This document shows positions 51,841 to 59,387 of a DNA stretch of 64,000 bases, in pieces. How positions within the stretch are numbered: position 1 is the stretch's first letter; every line of letters starts with the position of its first letter. Under the pieces are notes generated by a model that saw nothing but the letters and a program-made list of their open reading frames with translations, made no database searches and was not told the DNA's origin. The stretch lies in NCBI GenBank assembly GCA_014649155.1, contig BMSM01000012.1, forward strand, positions 172,232 to 236,231, given 5' to 3'. This DNA comes from Streptomyces griseoviridis (GTDB taxonomy: Bacteria > Actinomycetota > Actinomycetes > Streptomycetales > Streptomycetaceae). Position numbers and translations under genes: made by a program.

Positions 51841-52190
51841 TCACCGCGCGAGCACGACCGGGTCGACCGGCGTGAAGTCGTACGGCGCGCAGGCGCCCAC
51901 GCCGCGCTGGACGGGGCGGCGGTCGGCCCGTCGCACCCCTCGCGGATGTGGGAACCGGCGCCTCCCGTCCGGTTGTTGACGATCACCCGGTCCCGGTCCC
52001 GGTTCCGCCGGACAGGTGGTGGGCGCCGTAGCGGTGGAGGATGTTCTTGCTCAGGGTCGACCCGTCGCCCTGGCGGATGCGGACCGCGCCGGACGGACGG
52101 GCCGTGGCCGCGGAAGCGCTCGGGGCCGAGGCCGGCCCGAGGGCTCCTGCGGCGAGAGCCACGCCCGCGGCGACCGGAGCGAACGGGCGC
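51841..52190 (-). pseudogene. Decayed gene for a small secreted protein
   Basis: No intact gene lies in 51749-52385, but the minus strand keeps pieces of one. From about 52190 one frame encodes a signal-like segment (RPFAPVAAGVALAAGALG, then ASAPSASA) and QGDGSTLSKNILHRYGAHHL before a TGA at 51983, just after a triple ACCGGG repeat. A second frame continues with VIVNNRTGGAGSHIREGCDG, and a third ends GACAPYDFTPVDPVVLAR at a TGA (51841). At least two frameshifts and a missing start codon make it a pseudogene, provided the sequence is correct. Parent function unknown. Confidence 0.5.
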
Positions 52191-52385
52191 GTTGTTCCCC
52201 CTGTTCCGGGGTGTCCCGGTATGGGCGTCTCGTGCCCGGAGGGCAGCCGGGGCGCCGGAAGCCGTGCCAGGGCTGCCGGAGCGGACCGGGCACTTCGGTG
52301 CGGGCGGTGCGCGGGGGGCGGACGGGCCGTCGGGGTCGCGGCACAGGTGCGGACCGGCGGTGAAGTCCCTTGCTAAGGTGCGCCG

Positions 52386-52811
52386 GTGTCCACGATCAGG
52401 CGGTTCCAGGTCACCTTCGACTGCGCGGAACCCGAGCGCGTCGCCCGCTTCTGGTGCGAGGTCCTCGGGTACGTCGTGTCGCCCCCGAAGGGCTTCGCGA
52501 CATGGGACGAGTACGACCGCACCCGGCCGCCGGAGGACCGGGGTTCGTGGTGCGCCTGCGTCGACCCCGCGGGCGAGGGTCCGCGCCTGTTCTTCCAGCG
52601 CGTCCCCGAGGGCAAGACCGTCAAGAACCGCGTCCACCTCGACGTACGGGTCGGCACCGGCCTGACCGGCACGGAGCGCCTGGCCGCGCTGGAGGCGGAG
52701 TGCGCCCGGCTGCTCCCGCTCGGCGCGACCCGGGTGGAGCTGCTGGCCGACGAGTACGACTCGTGCATCGTGATGCGGGACGTCGAGGGCAACGAGTTCT
52801 GCCTCGACTGA
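52386..52811 (+). CDS. VOC (glyoxalase-like) family protein
   Basis: 141 aa, one vicinal-oxygen-chelate domain: IRRFQVTFDCAEPERVARFWCEVLGY, LFFQRVPEGKTVKNRVHLDVRV with a likely metal His, and YDSCIVMRDVEGNEFCLD ending with the Glu metal ligand. It belongs to the Glyoxalase_6-like group common in Streptomyces, with unknown substrates. GTG start, no clear RBS. Convergent with the NAD(P)-binding protein gene, 8 bases apart. Confidence 0.88.
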   Translation: MSTIRRFQVTFDCAEPERVARFWCEVLGYVVSPPKGFATWDEYDRTRPPEDRGSWCACVDPAGEGPRLFFQRVPEGKTVKNRVHLDVRVGTGLTGTERLAALEAECARLLPLGATRVELLADEYDSCIVMRDVEGNEFCLD

Positions 52812-52819
52812 GCGCCGGC

Positions 52820-53512
52820 TCAGGTGGGGGTGCCGGGCGCCGAGGCCGGCGGGCGGGGTGGCACACCGCCCGGCCCGGCCGCCCAGGCGAGCGGAGGGGC
52901 GATCGAGCGCACGTCCGCTCCCCGGCCGACCCACAGGGAGATGAACAGCGCGGCGGTCGCCTCCAGCAGTCCCGCCTGTCCCAGCCCGCCCACTTCCAGC
53001 GGCTCGCAGCCCGCGTCCCGCACCAGCGCGCCCACGTCCGCCAGGGCCGGCTCGTCGTCCCCGCAGACCGGCACGGCCAGGGGCCGCCCGTCGAAGACCG
53101 GGGGCCGCATCCGCCACACGTCCTCGTGGCAGAGGTTGAACGCCTTGACCACGCGCGCCCCCGGGGCGGCCTCGGCCAGCCGCCGCGCGGCCGGGGGTCC
53201 CCCTTCGGTCAGCAGCCGGAAACCCGGGCCGACCGGGTTGGAGCAGTCGACGAGGACCTTGTCCGCCAGGGCCGTACGCAACTCCCGCACCACCTCCGCC
53301 CCCGCCCCGTACGGCAGCGCGGCCAGCACCACGTGGCCGGCCGCCGCCGCCGCGCCCAGCCCCGCGGGCCGCGCGCCGCACCCGATCCGCGCCGCGAGCC
53401 GCTCCGCCCGGCGCGCGTCCCGGCCCCCGACGACCACCTCGTGCCCGGCCCGCGCCCAGTGCGTGGCGAGCGCGTCGGCCATGCGGCCCGTTCCCAGTAC
53501 GCCGATCCTCAT
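52820..53512 (-). CDS. NADPH-dependent F420 reductase-like NAD(P)-binding protein
   Basis: 230 aa. N-terminal dinucleotide fold MRIGVLGTGRMADALATHWARAG with GGRDARRAERLAARIG, typical of F420H2:NADP oxidoreductase (NpdG/FNO)-like proteins. DKVLVDCSNPVGPGF, RVVKAFNLCHEDVW and VPVCGDDEPALADVGALVRDAG follow, as in that family. It is probably a small reductase; F420 use cannot be confirmed. GGAAGGGGA precedes the ATG. Divergent from an HxlR gene with a 74-base gap, the usual repressor/reductase pairing. Confidence 0.87.
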   Translation of the reverse strand: MRIGVLGTGRMADALATHWARAGHEVVVGGRDARRAERLAARIGCGARPAGLGAAAAAGHVVLAALPYGAGAEVVRELRTALADKVLVDCSNPVGPGFRLLTEGGPPAARRLAEAAPGARVVKAFNLCHEDVWRMRPPVFDGRPLAVPVCGDDEPALADVGALVRDAGCEPLEVGGLGQAGLLEATAALFISLWVGRGADVRSIAPPLAWAAGPGGVPPRPPASAPGTPT

Positions 53513-53586
53513 CGCACGTCCCCTTCCGTGTCCCGTTCCGGCCGTTCCCCCCGAGGCTAGGGAGCCGTTCGGGCACCATTCGGTAC

Positions 53587-53958
53587 GTGACGACGCCCGA
53601 CGCCTTCCTCGCCGACTGCCGCGCCCGCCTCGCCTTCGACCTGCTCTCCCACACGTGGAACGCCGTGGTGCTGTGGGCACTGCGCGACGGCCCCCGGCGG
53701 CCGGTCGAACTCCGGACCCGGATCGGCGGCATCAGTTCCAAGGTCCTCACCGAGACCCTGCGCCGGCTGCGCTTCAACGGCCTGGTCGTCCGCACGGCGG
53801 AACCGGGCCGCCCCTCCCGTGTCTCCTACGGACTCACCCCCCTGGGCCGCACGTTGCTGCCCGCGATCGACCTGGCCGGCGCCTGGGCCTTCGCCCACGG
53901 TGACGAGGTCATGGCGGCGCAGGAGGCGGCGTGCCCGGAGGACGGCCCGCGTCCGTGA
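53587..53958 (+). CDS. HxlR-family winged-helix regulator
   Basis: 123 aa. HxlR fold: LAFDLLSHTWNAVVLWALRDGPRRPVELR, ISSKVLTETLRRLRFNGLVVRT, and the wing SRVSYGLTPLGRTLLPAI. There is no Cys in the N-terminal region, so the redox-sensing mechanism of some HxlR proteins is not expected. Divergent from the F420 reductase-like gene and its likely regulator. GTG start. Confidence 0.9.
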   Translation: MTTPDAFLADCRARLAFDLLSHTWNAVVLWALRDGPRRPVELRTRIGGISSKVLTETLRRLRFNGLVVRTAEPGRPSRVSYGLTPLGRTLLPAIDLAGAWAFAHGDEVMAAQEAACPEDGPRP

Positions 53959-54005
53959 CGCACTCTTCTTGATCACCCAGGGCCCGGCGCCTACGCTCCC
54001 TGGTC

Positions 54006-55169
54006 ATGGACATGGGGGGACCGGCGCGCCGCCGGCCGGCCGCGTGGCGGCGGGCGGTCGCGGTGCTGCTGGCCGGGGCGGTGGCGGTGGGCGCGGTCGG
54101 GGCGCTGCTGGTCGTCGTGCCCGGCATGGTGGTCGACCACGACCTCGCCGGGGCGAGCGTCGCCGCGCAGGACCGGCTGACGGCGGTGAACGACGTCCGT
54201 ACGACGCTTCTCCAGGCCGTGGGCGGCATGGTCCTCCTGTTCGGCGCGTACGCCACCTGGCGGCAACTGCGCGTCAGCCAGGACGGCCTGCGCGCGACGC
54301 AGGAGGGGCAGGTCACCGACCGGTTCAGTACGGCCGTGGACCAGCTCGGCAGCGAGAAGCTGGAGACGCGGATCGGCGGGCTGCACGCGTTGTGGCGGAT
54401 CGCGGAGCACTCCGCCCGGGACCGCGACGCCGTCCTCTCCATCCAGGCGGCCTATCTGCGCACCCACCTGCCCTGGCCGCCCACCGAGGGGCCGGCTCCG
54501 GCGGCGGACGTGCCGATCAACGACATCGTGCCGCTGGAGGTCCGGGCCGCCGACGCCCAGGTGGCGCTGACCGGCCTCGGTGTGCTGCTGAGCCACCCCC
54601 GGGAGCAGACCTGGCTCAACCTCGGCGTCACCGACCTGCGCCGCGCCGACTGCGACGGGTTGTGGCTGACGGAGGTCAACCTCGACCGGGCCTGCATGGA
54701 GGCGGCCGGTTTCTACCACGCCAACCTGACGCAGGCGTCCCTCGTCTCCGTCAACCTGCGCCATGCCGATCTCACCACCGCGATCCTGCGCCGGGCCCGC
54801 TGCGTCCGGGCCGACCTGCGGGGCGCCAAGCTGGTCGAGGCGGATCTGCGGGACGCCGATCTCACGGAGGCCGACCTGCGGGAGGCGAACCTGCGGAAGG
54901 CCGACGCGGGCGGTGCCGTCTTCCACGACGCCGACCTGCGCCTGGCCGACCTGCGCGGCTGCGACCTGAGCACCGCCGGCCTGCGCGGGGCCCGGCTCTC
55001 CGGCGCGCTGGTCAGCGACCGCACGCGCCCGCCCGCCGGCTTCGACCTCGCCGCCGCCGGGACCGTCCTCACGGAGGATCCCGGTCCGGAACCCCCGCCC
55101 CTGCTCCAGCCCCCGGGCATCACCGCGCAGCACCCGCCGCTGAGGTCCCTCACGCCGGGCGACGGGTGA
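54006..55169 (+). CDS. Membrane-anchored pentapeptide-repeat protein
   Basis: 387 aa. Two membrane helices near the N-terminus (about residues 17-40, AVAVLLAGAVAVGAVGALLV, and 60-80, QAVGGMVLLFGAYATW). A soluble region follows (QVTDRFSTAVDQLGSEKLET, TRIGGLHALWRIAEHSARD), as in many Streptomyces pentapeptide proteins. From about residue 205 to 340 it has A(D/N)LxxA-type pentapeptides (ADLRGAKLVEADLRDADLTE), which fold into a right-handed beta-helix. The cytoplasmic domain may act as a scaffold; the role is unknown. The 3' end overlaps the convergent ATPase gene by 20 bases. Confidence 0.88.
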   Translation: MDMGGPARRRPAAWRRAVAVLLAGAVAVGAVGALLVVVPGMVVDHDLAGASVAAQDRLTAVNDVRTTLLQAVGGMVLLFGAYATWRQLRVSQDGLRATQEGQVTDRFSTAVDQLGSEKLETRIGGLHALWRIAEHSARDRDAVLSIQAAYLRTHLPWPPTEGPAPAADVPINDIVPLEVRAADAQVALTGLGVLLSHPREQTWLNLGVTDLRRADCDGLWLTEVNLDRACMEAAGFYHANLTQASLVSVNLRHADLTTAILRRARCVRADLRGAKLVEADLRDADLTEADLREANLRKADAGGAVFHDADLRLADLRGCDLSTAGLRGARLSGALVSDRTRPPAGFDLAAAGTVLTEDPGPEPPPLLQPPGITAQHPPLRSLTPGDG

Positions 55170-55587
55170 CGGGCCGCCGGGCCACCCCCACCTCGCACCA
55201 CACGTACTTCCCCCGGTCACCGTTCCTGGTCAGCGGATACCACCCCCACTCGTCGGAGCACGCCCGTACGAGGGTGAGCCCCCGGCCTTCCTCCCGCTCC
55301 TCCGCGCGCAGGGCCGGCGAGGCCGGTTCCGGAGGCTCCGGGTCCGTGTCCCACGCGCCGATCCGCAGCGTCCCCGGCGGCGACCAGCGCACCCGCAGCG
55401 CGGCGGGCCCCTTGGTGTGCCGCACGGCGTTGGACACCAACTCGGCGGCGAGCAGCTCCGCGACGTCCACGAGGCCGATCAGCCCGTGCAGGGTGAGGAC
55501 GAGCCGGAGGGTGCGCCGGCTGACGGTGACGGCCCGGAGGTCGTTGGGGATGTGGAGGGAGTACTCCCAAGGGGTGGTGTCGGGCAT
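55150..55587 (-). CDS. ATP-binding protein, RsbW/SpoIIAB-like histidine kinase fold
   Basis: 145 aa, single HATPase_c domain as in anti-sigma-type kinases of Streptomyces. N-box AELVSNAVRHTKG, a weak G1 box (GAWDTDPEPPEPA), and the G2 box EGRGLTLVRACSDEWGW. No sensor or H-box. Such proteins are frequently found beside XRE (DUF5753) and DUF397 genes, as in the whiJ and abaA-type loci, and this one is divergent from such a pair (219-base gap). It may phosphorylate or bind a partner controlling development or antibiotic production. Confidence 0.88.
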   Translation of the reverse strand: MPDTTPWEYSLHIPNDLRAVTVSRRTLRLVLTLHGLIGLVDVAELLAAELVSNAVRHTKGPAALRVRWSPPGTLRIGAWDTDPEPPEPASPALRAEEREEGRGLTLVRACSDEWGWYPLTRNGDRGKYVWCEVGVARRPVTRRPA

Positions 55588-55806
55588 GGGAAAGCTCCGA
55601 TCGATGCGGGGGAGGGATGAGGGAACGGGCGGTGTCGTTGCCGCGTCGCAGGGGCAGGGCGAGGCGGTGCGCTTCCGTCGTCCCGGTTGCGCAGAGTGTG
55701 CCCTGCGCCACTGACCGTAGGGCTAAAGATTTAAGTTCCGCAACCCGGTCGCGTACGGTTACCCCCGAACGAGTCGCATGCAGCCGTGTGTTGGGAGAAC
55801 CGGACG

Positions 55807-56658
55807 ATGGTCCTGAGGAGCGAGCCGACGGCACGGCAGCTGCGGCTGGCGGTGGAACTGCGGAGGCTTCGGGATGCTGCGGGGCTCGCCGCTCGTGAGG
55901 CCGCCGCGTTGCTCGGAGTGAGCGCCCCTCAGATCAGCCAGATCGAGTCGGGTCTCGCAGGGGTGAGTGAAAAGCGTCTGAGGAGCCTCGCCGCTCACTA
56001 CGTCTGCTCGGACGAGCCCTTTGTCGAGGCACTGGTCGCCATGGCGACCGACCGTACACGTGGCTGGTGGGAGGAATTCCGCGGTCGGTTGCCCACGCCG
56101 TTCCTCGACCTCGCGGAACTGGAACATCACGCGACGTATCTGCGGGAGGTCCAGTTCCTCTACATTCCCGGACCGTTGCAGACGGAGGACTACGCTCGTG
56201 CCGTCTTCTCCTACCGTGTTCCTGAACTGCCGAGGCCGGACGTGGAACTGCGGGTGCGGCACCGGATGCTCCGCAAGGCGATCCTCGAGGAACATCACGC
56301 CAAACCGTACGAGGCGGTCATTCACGAGGCCGCGCTGCGCATCATGGTGAGCGACCGGATCACATCGCGGACCCAACTCACGCGGCTTCTGGGGCTCTCC
56401 GAGGCGGATCACATCACGATCCGCGTCATCCCCTTCGACCTGGAGGGCTTCGCCGGGGCCGCCGGTGCGATGGTGTACGCGGGCGGAGCGGTACCCAAGC
56501 TCGACACGGTGGTGCGTGACGGCCCCAACGGCGCGTCGTTCGTCGATTCGGAGGCCCAGTTGGCCGCGTTTCGAACGCTCTTTCATAAGGTGGAGGCCGT
56601 GTCGCTCGATCCCGAGCGTTCACGCGACTTCATCCACAGACTGGCGAAGGAGCTGTGA
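55807..56658 (+). CDS. XRE-family regulator with DUF5753 (WhiJ-like)
   Basis: 283 aa. N-terminal XRE helix-turn-helix (LRRLRDAAGLAAREAAALLG, VSAPQISQIESGLAG, about residues 17-70). The C-terminal DUF5753 domain is clear: LEHHATYLREVQFLYIPGPL, QTEDYARAVFSY, RHRMLRKAILEEH, ITIRVIPFDLEGFAGAAGAM, and FVDSEAQLAAFRTLFHKVEA. WhiJ-like proteins repress development genes and are released by a small DUF397 partner. Start ATG has GGGAG 9 bases upstream. GC content is slightly lower than in flanking genes. Followed directly by two DUF397 genes. Confidence 0.92.
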   Translation: MVLRSEPTARQLRLAVELRRLRDAAGLAAREAAALLGVSAPQISQIESGLAGVSEKRLRSLAAHYVCSDEPFVEALVAMATDRTRGWWEEFRGRLPTPFLDLAELEHHATYLREVQFLYIPGPLQTEDYARAVFSYRVPELPRPDVELRVRHRMLRKAILEEHHAKPYEAVIHEAALRIMVSDRITSRTQLTRLLGLSEADHITIRVIPFDLEGFAGAAGAMVYAGGAVPKLDTVVRDGPNGASFVDSEAQLAAFRTLFHKVEAVSLDPERSRDFIHRLAKEL

Positions 56659-56666
56659 GGCCTCCC

Positions 56667-56864
56667 ATGGGAATTCCCGACACCTGGTGGAAGTCGTCCT
56701 ACTCCGGTCCTGGCGACGGCGATTCGTGTGTCGAGGTCGCCCGCCGCCCCACCCGGATATCCGTCCGTGACTCGAAAACGCCGCAGACGGCCGCCCTCAC
56801 CTTCGCGACGCCCTCCTTCACTGCTTTCATCGAGGCGCTCAAGGCGGCTGACCCGGGGAGGTAG
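56667..56864 (+). CDS. DUF397 protein 1
   Basis: 65 aa (69 if the GTG at 56655, overlapping the XRE stop, is used). The DUF397 core is intact: WWKSSYSGPGDGDSCVEVA, RRPTRISVRDSKTP, TFATPSFTAFIEAL. DUF397 proteins are antagonists or cofactors of the adjacent XRE regulator in WhiJ-type systems. GAGG precedes the ATG by 7 bases. Coupled to the regulator and to a second DUF397 gene 8 bases downstream. Confidence 0.9.
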   Translation: MGIPDTWWKSSYSGPGDGDSCVEVARRPTRISVRDSKTPQTAALTFATPSFTAFIEALKAADPGR

Positions 56865-56872
56865 AGGCGGCC

Positions 56873-57064
56873 ATGGACAACTGGCGCGAGTCGTCCCACT
56901 CAGGTCCCGACGAGGGCAACGGCTGTGTGGAGCTGGCCGGCATCCCCACCCACATGGGCGTCCGTGACAGCAAGGCCCGCGATCGGGCCTCGCTCACCTT
57001 CTCCGCCCCGGCCTTCCTGCCCTTCCTCGGCCACCTCAAGTCACCCCGCCCCCGCACCCCCTGA
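56873..57064 (+). CDS. DUF397 protein 2
   Basis: 63 aa: WRESSHSGPDEGNGCVELAG, PTHMGVRDSKARD, SLTFSAPAFLPFLGHL. A paralogue of the preceding protein, about one third identical, with its own GAGGCGG RBS. Its 3' end overlaps the convergent ECF gene by 24 bases. Two DUF397 copies behind one XRE gene may give two antagonists with different affinity. Confidence 0.88.
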   Translation: MDNWRESSHSGPDEGNGCVELAGIPTHMGVRDSKARDRASLTFSAPAFLPFLGHLKSPRPRTP

Positions 57065-57934
57065 CACCCACCACCCCAGCTTCTCCGGATTCCGCACCAC
57101 CCAGATCCGGCTGACCCGCCCCCCGGCGAGGTCGAACGACGCCACGGTCAGCACCACGCCGCCGAGGCTCGCCACCAGCCCCGGCGTGCCGTTGACCGGC
57201 CGTTCCGACAGGACCAGTCCCGGCGCCCGCTCCGCGAGGGCGACCATGTACCGGGCGATGTGCGCGCCGCCCTCGACCGGGTGGAGCGCGGCGCCCGCCA
57301 CGCCGCCCCCGTCGGCGGTCATCACGGCCGTCGGGTCGAGGAGGTCGACCAGGGCGCCGATGTCCCGCGCCTCCCACGCCTCCTTGACCTGCCGCACCGC
57401 ACCGGCCAGCCCGGCCGCGGGCGCCGCAGGCCCGGCGTCCCGCACCCGGCGCCGCGCGGACGCCGCGAGCTGCTTGCAGGCGGCCGGCGTCCGGCCGAGG
57501 ACACCGGCGATCTCGGCGAACGGGTAGCGGAAGACGTCGTGCAGCACGAACGCCACCCGCTCGGCCGGCGTCATCGTCTCCAGGACGACGAGGAACGCCA
57601 TGCTCACCGACTCGTCCAGGACCAGCAGGTCCACCGGGTCCGCCCCGCCGCCGCCCCGCTCGGCCGCCCGGTCGGGCACCGGCTCCGGCAGCCACGCGCC
57701 GACGTACCGCTCCCGCCGGGCCCGCGCCGAGCCGAGCACGTCCAGGCAGATCCGCCCGGTCACCGTCGTCAGCCAGGCGCCCGGGGACCTGGTCCCGTCC
57801 CGCCGGTCCTCCGGCAGCGCGTACCAGCGCGCGTACGCCTCCTGCACGGCGTCCTCCGCCTCCGCCAGCGAACCGAGCAACCGGTAGGCCACGTTGATCA
57901 GTTGGCGCCGCTCGTCCGCCACACCGTCGGTCAT
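57041..57934 (-). CDS. ECF sigma factor, ECF41/SigJ-like with C-terminal SnoaL-like domain
   Basis: 297 aa. Region 2 (ERRQLINVAYRLLGSLAEAEDAVQEAYARW) and region 4 (LETMTPAERVAFVLHDVFRYPFAEIAGVLGRTPAACKQLAASARRRVR) are followed by a 110-residue SnoaL-like extension ending IWVVRNPEKLGWW. The extension and the NPxKL motif define the ECF41 group, in which the tail acts as an in-built regulator instead of a separate anti-sigma factor. ATG at 57934 chosen; a GTG immediately before is possible. Divergent from a small membrane protein gene, as ECF41 genes often are from their target. Confidence 0.92.
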   Translation of the reverse strand: MTDGVADERRQLINVAYRLLGSLAEAEDAVQEAYARWYALPEDRRDGTRSPGAWLTTVTGRICLDVLGSARARRERYVGAWLPEPVPDRAAERGGGGADPVDLLVLDESVSMAFLVVLETMTPAERVAFVLHDVFRYPFAEIAGVLGRTPAACKQLAASARRRVRDAGPAAPAAGLAGAVRQVKEAWEARDIGALVDLLDPTAVMTADGGGVAGAALHPVEGGAHIARYMVALAERAPGLVLSERPVNGTPGLVASLGGVVLTVASFDLAGGRVSRIWVVRNPEKLGWWVSGGAGAG

Positions 57935-58041
57935 CACGCCAGGCCCCCCGACCCTCGCCTTACCTTTCGCGGGCCCGCGTCGTCGGGCTGGTGAGACCTT
58001 ACCGATCACCGCCCGTACCGGGCGGAAAGGGGACCGAGACC

Positions 58042-58410
58042 ATGGCCACCACCCGGGCGACGGCACCGCGGCACGGCACGTTCCTGCGGGCCGCGATCGC
58101 GCTGCAGACCCTGACCATCTTCGCGCAGGCGGTCTCCGCCGGGCTCCTGCTGACCGTGTCCTACGGGGAGACCCTGCACAGCGTCGGCGCCCGCGTGATG
58201 TACGCCGCGTCGATGCTGTACGTCCTCGCCGCGGTGCTGGCGTGGAAGCCGGGCGGCGGCTCGCCCCGGCCCGTCGCGTACGCGTCCGGCTTCCTCGTCC
58301 TCGCCTCCGTCCAGGTCGTCGTCGGCATCGCGCACCTGCCGGCGGTCCATCTCCCCCTGGGCGTCCTGATGTTCGGCCTCAGCCTGCTGGCGCTGGCCGG
58401 CCGGCGCTGA
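58042..58410 (+). CDS. Small membrane protein divergent from the ECF41 gene
   Basis: 122 aa with four hydrophobic helices (FLRAAIALQTLTIFAQAVSAG, RVMYAASMLYVLAAVLAW, ASGFLVLASVQVVVGIAHLP, LGVLMFGLSLLALAG). No known catalytic motif. GGAAAGGGGA lies upstream of the ATG. The 107-base gap to the divergent sigma gene suggests it is a target of that sigma factor, a role usually taken by a carboxymuconolactone decarboxylase or oxidoreductase gene in ECF41 loci. Confidence 0.85.
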   Translation: MATTRATAPRHGTFLRAAIALQTLTIFAQAVSAGLLLTVSYGETLHSVGARVMYAASMLYVLAAVLAWKPGGGSPRPVAYASGFLVLASVQVVVGIAHLPAVHLPLGVLMFGLSLLALAGRR

Positions 58411-58416
58411 CGCCGG

Positions 58417-59106
58417 TCAGGACTTCTTCGCCGACCGCAGGGCCGCGCTCACCGCCTCCTCGTTCCGGCCCCACACGTCCTCCTCCAGGCTGCTGTCGTC
58501 CTCGCGGGAGAACCGCTCGCCGAGCGCCACGTCCCCCTCGCCCAGCACCCGCCCGCACCACTCGCCCCGCCCGGCGACATGGTCGTCGAACGGTACGGCG
58601 GCGCCCTCCCCGAGCACCTTCCACGCCCCGTCCACCCAGCGCAGGGCCAGCAGATAGGTGTGACCGGTCTCCAGGCGGGGCGCCGCCGCGGCCGTCCGCT
58701 TGACGCGCGTACCGCTCCGGTAGACCCGCCAGCCGGGGGCGACCAGGTCGAAGCCGTCCCCCAGCGCGTGGCGCGGCGCGCCGGCGGACCAGAGAACCTT
58801 CTCCGCCCGGAAGGTCACGTCCCGGTCCGCGGCGTACTTCAGCGAGCCCTCGGTGAAGTCCTCACGCCCGGTCTCCTTCTCCCCGGTGGGCGTCGCCACC
58901 ACCACGTGGTCGGCGTTGGTCACCCAGTCCGAGGCGGTCTGCGACGCGAACTCGTCCTGGGGGATGCCGCAGCCGACGACGGTGTCCAGCCCGCCCCGGC
59001 CGACCAGCACCGCGGCGAGGACACCGGCGGCGGCCAGCACCGCGGCGATGGGCCGGCCGGGCAGACGGTCGAAGAGTGCGGGACGTATGGCTCTCTGCGA
59101 GGTCAT
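58417..59106 (-). CDS. Membrane-anchored protein of unknown function
   Basis: 229 aa. One membrane helix at about residues 20-38 (PIAAVLAAAGVLAAVLVG) and an extracytoplasmic domain of about 190 residues with no recognised family. The first part has VVGCGIPQDEFASQTASDWV then NADHVVVATPTGEKE, similar to the generic pattern of Streptomyces surface proteins that begin with a GCG motif. YLLALRWVDGAWKVLGEGAAV suggests a beta-barrel-like fold. No RBS before the ATG. The 281-base gap to the RecD2 gene holds nothing recognised. Confidence 0.75.
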   Translation of the reverse strand: MTSQRAIRPALFDRLPGRPIAAVLAAAGVLAAVLVGRGGLDTVVGCGIPQDEFASQTASDWVTNADHVVVATPTGEKETGREDFTEGSLKYAADRDVTFRAEKVLWSAGAPRHALGDGFDLVAPGWRVYRSGTRVKRTAAAAPRLETGHTYLLALRWVDGAWKVLGEGAAVPFDDHVAGRGEWCGRVLGEGDVALGERFSREDDSSLEEDVWGRNEEAVSAALRSAKKS

Positions 59107-59387
59107 CGGGGGAGTGCACCGTTCTCGGACGGACGACCCGGGCACCTCCGCGCCGGGCCGCCACTACTACATGACATCCGGAGAAGACGACCGAACGGCC
59201 CCCGCGGTTACCCCGAAGATCAACACCCGTGTAACAACCGCCCCGCGCCGGCCCGGAGGGCTCAGCCGTCCTTCCCGTACCCGCGGAACTCCGACGTCTC
59301 CACGACCCTCGGCCCGAACATGTCCCCAGAGCGGTGAGGAGCGCACCGCACGGCCGGCATGTCACACCCCCCCGGTACCGTCGGATC

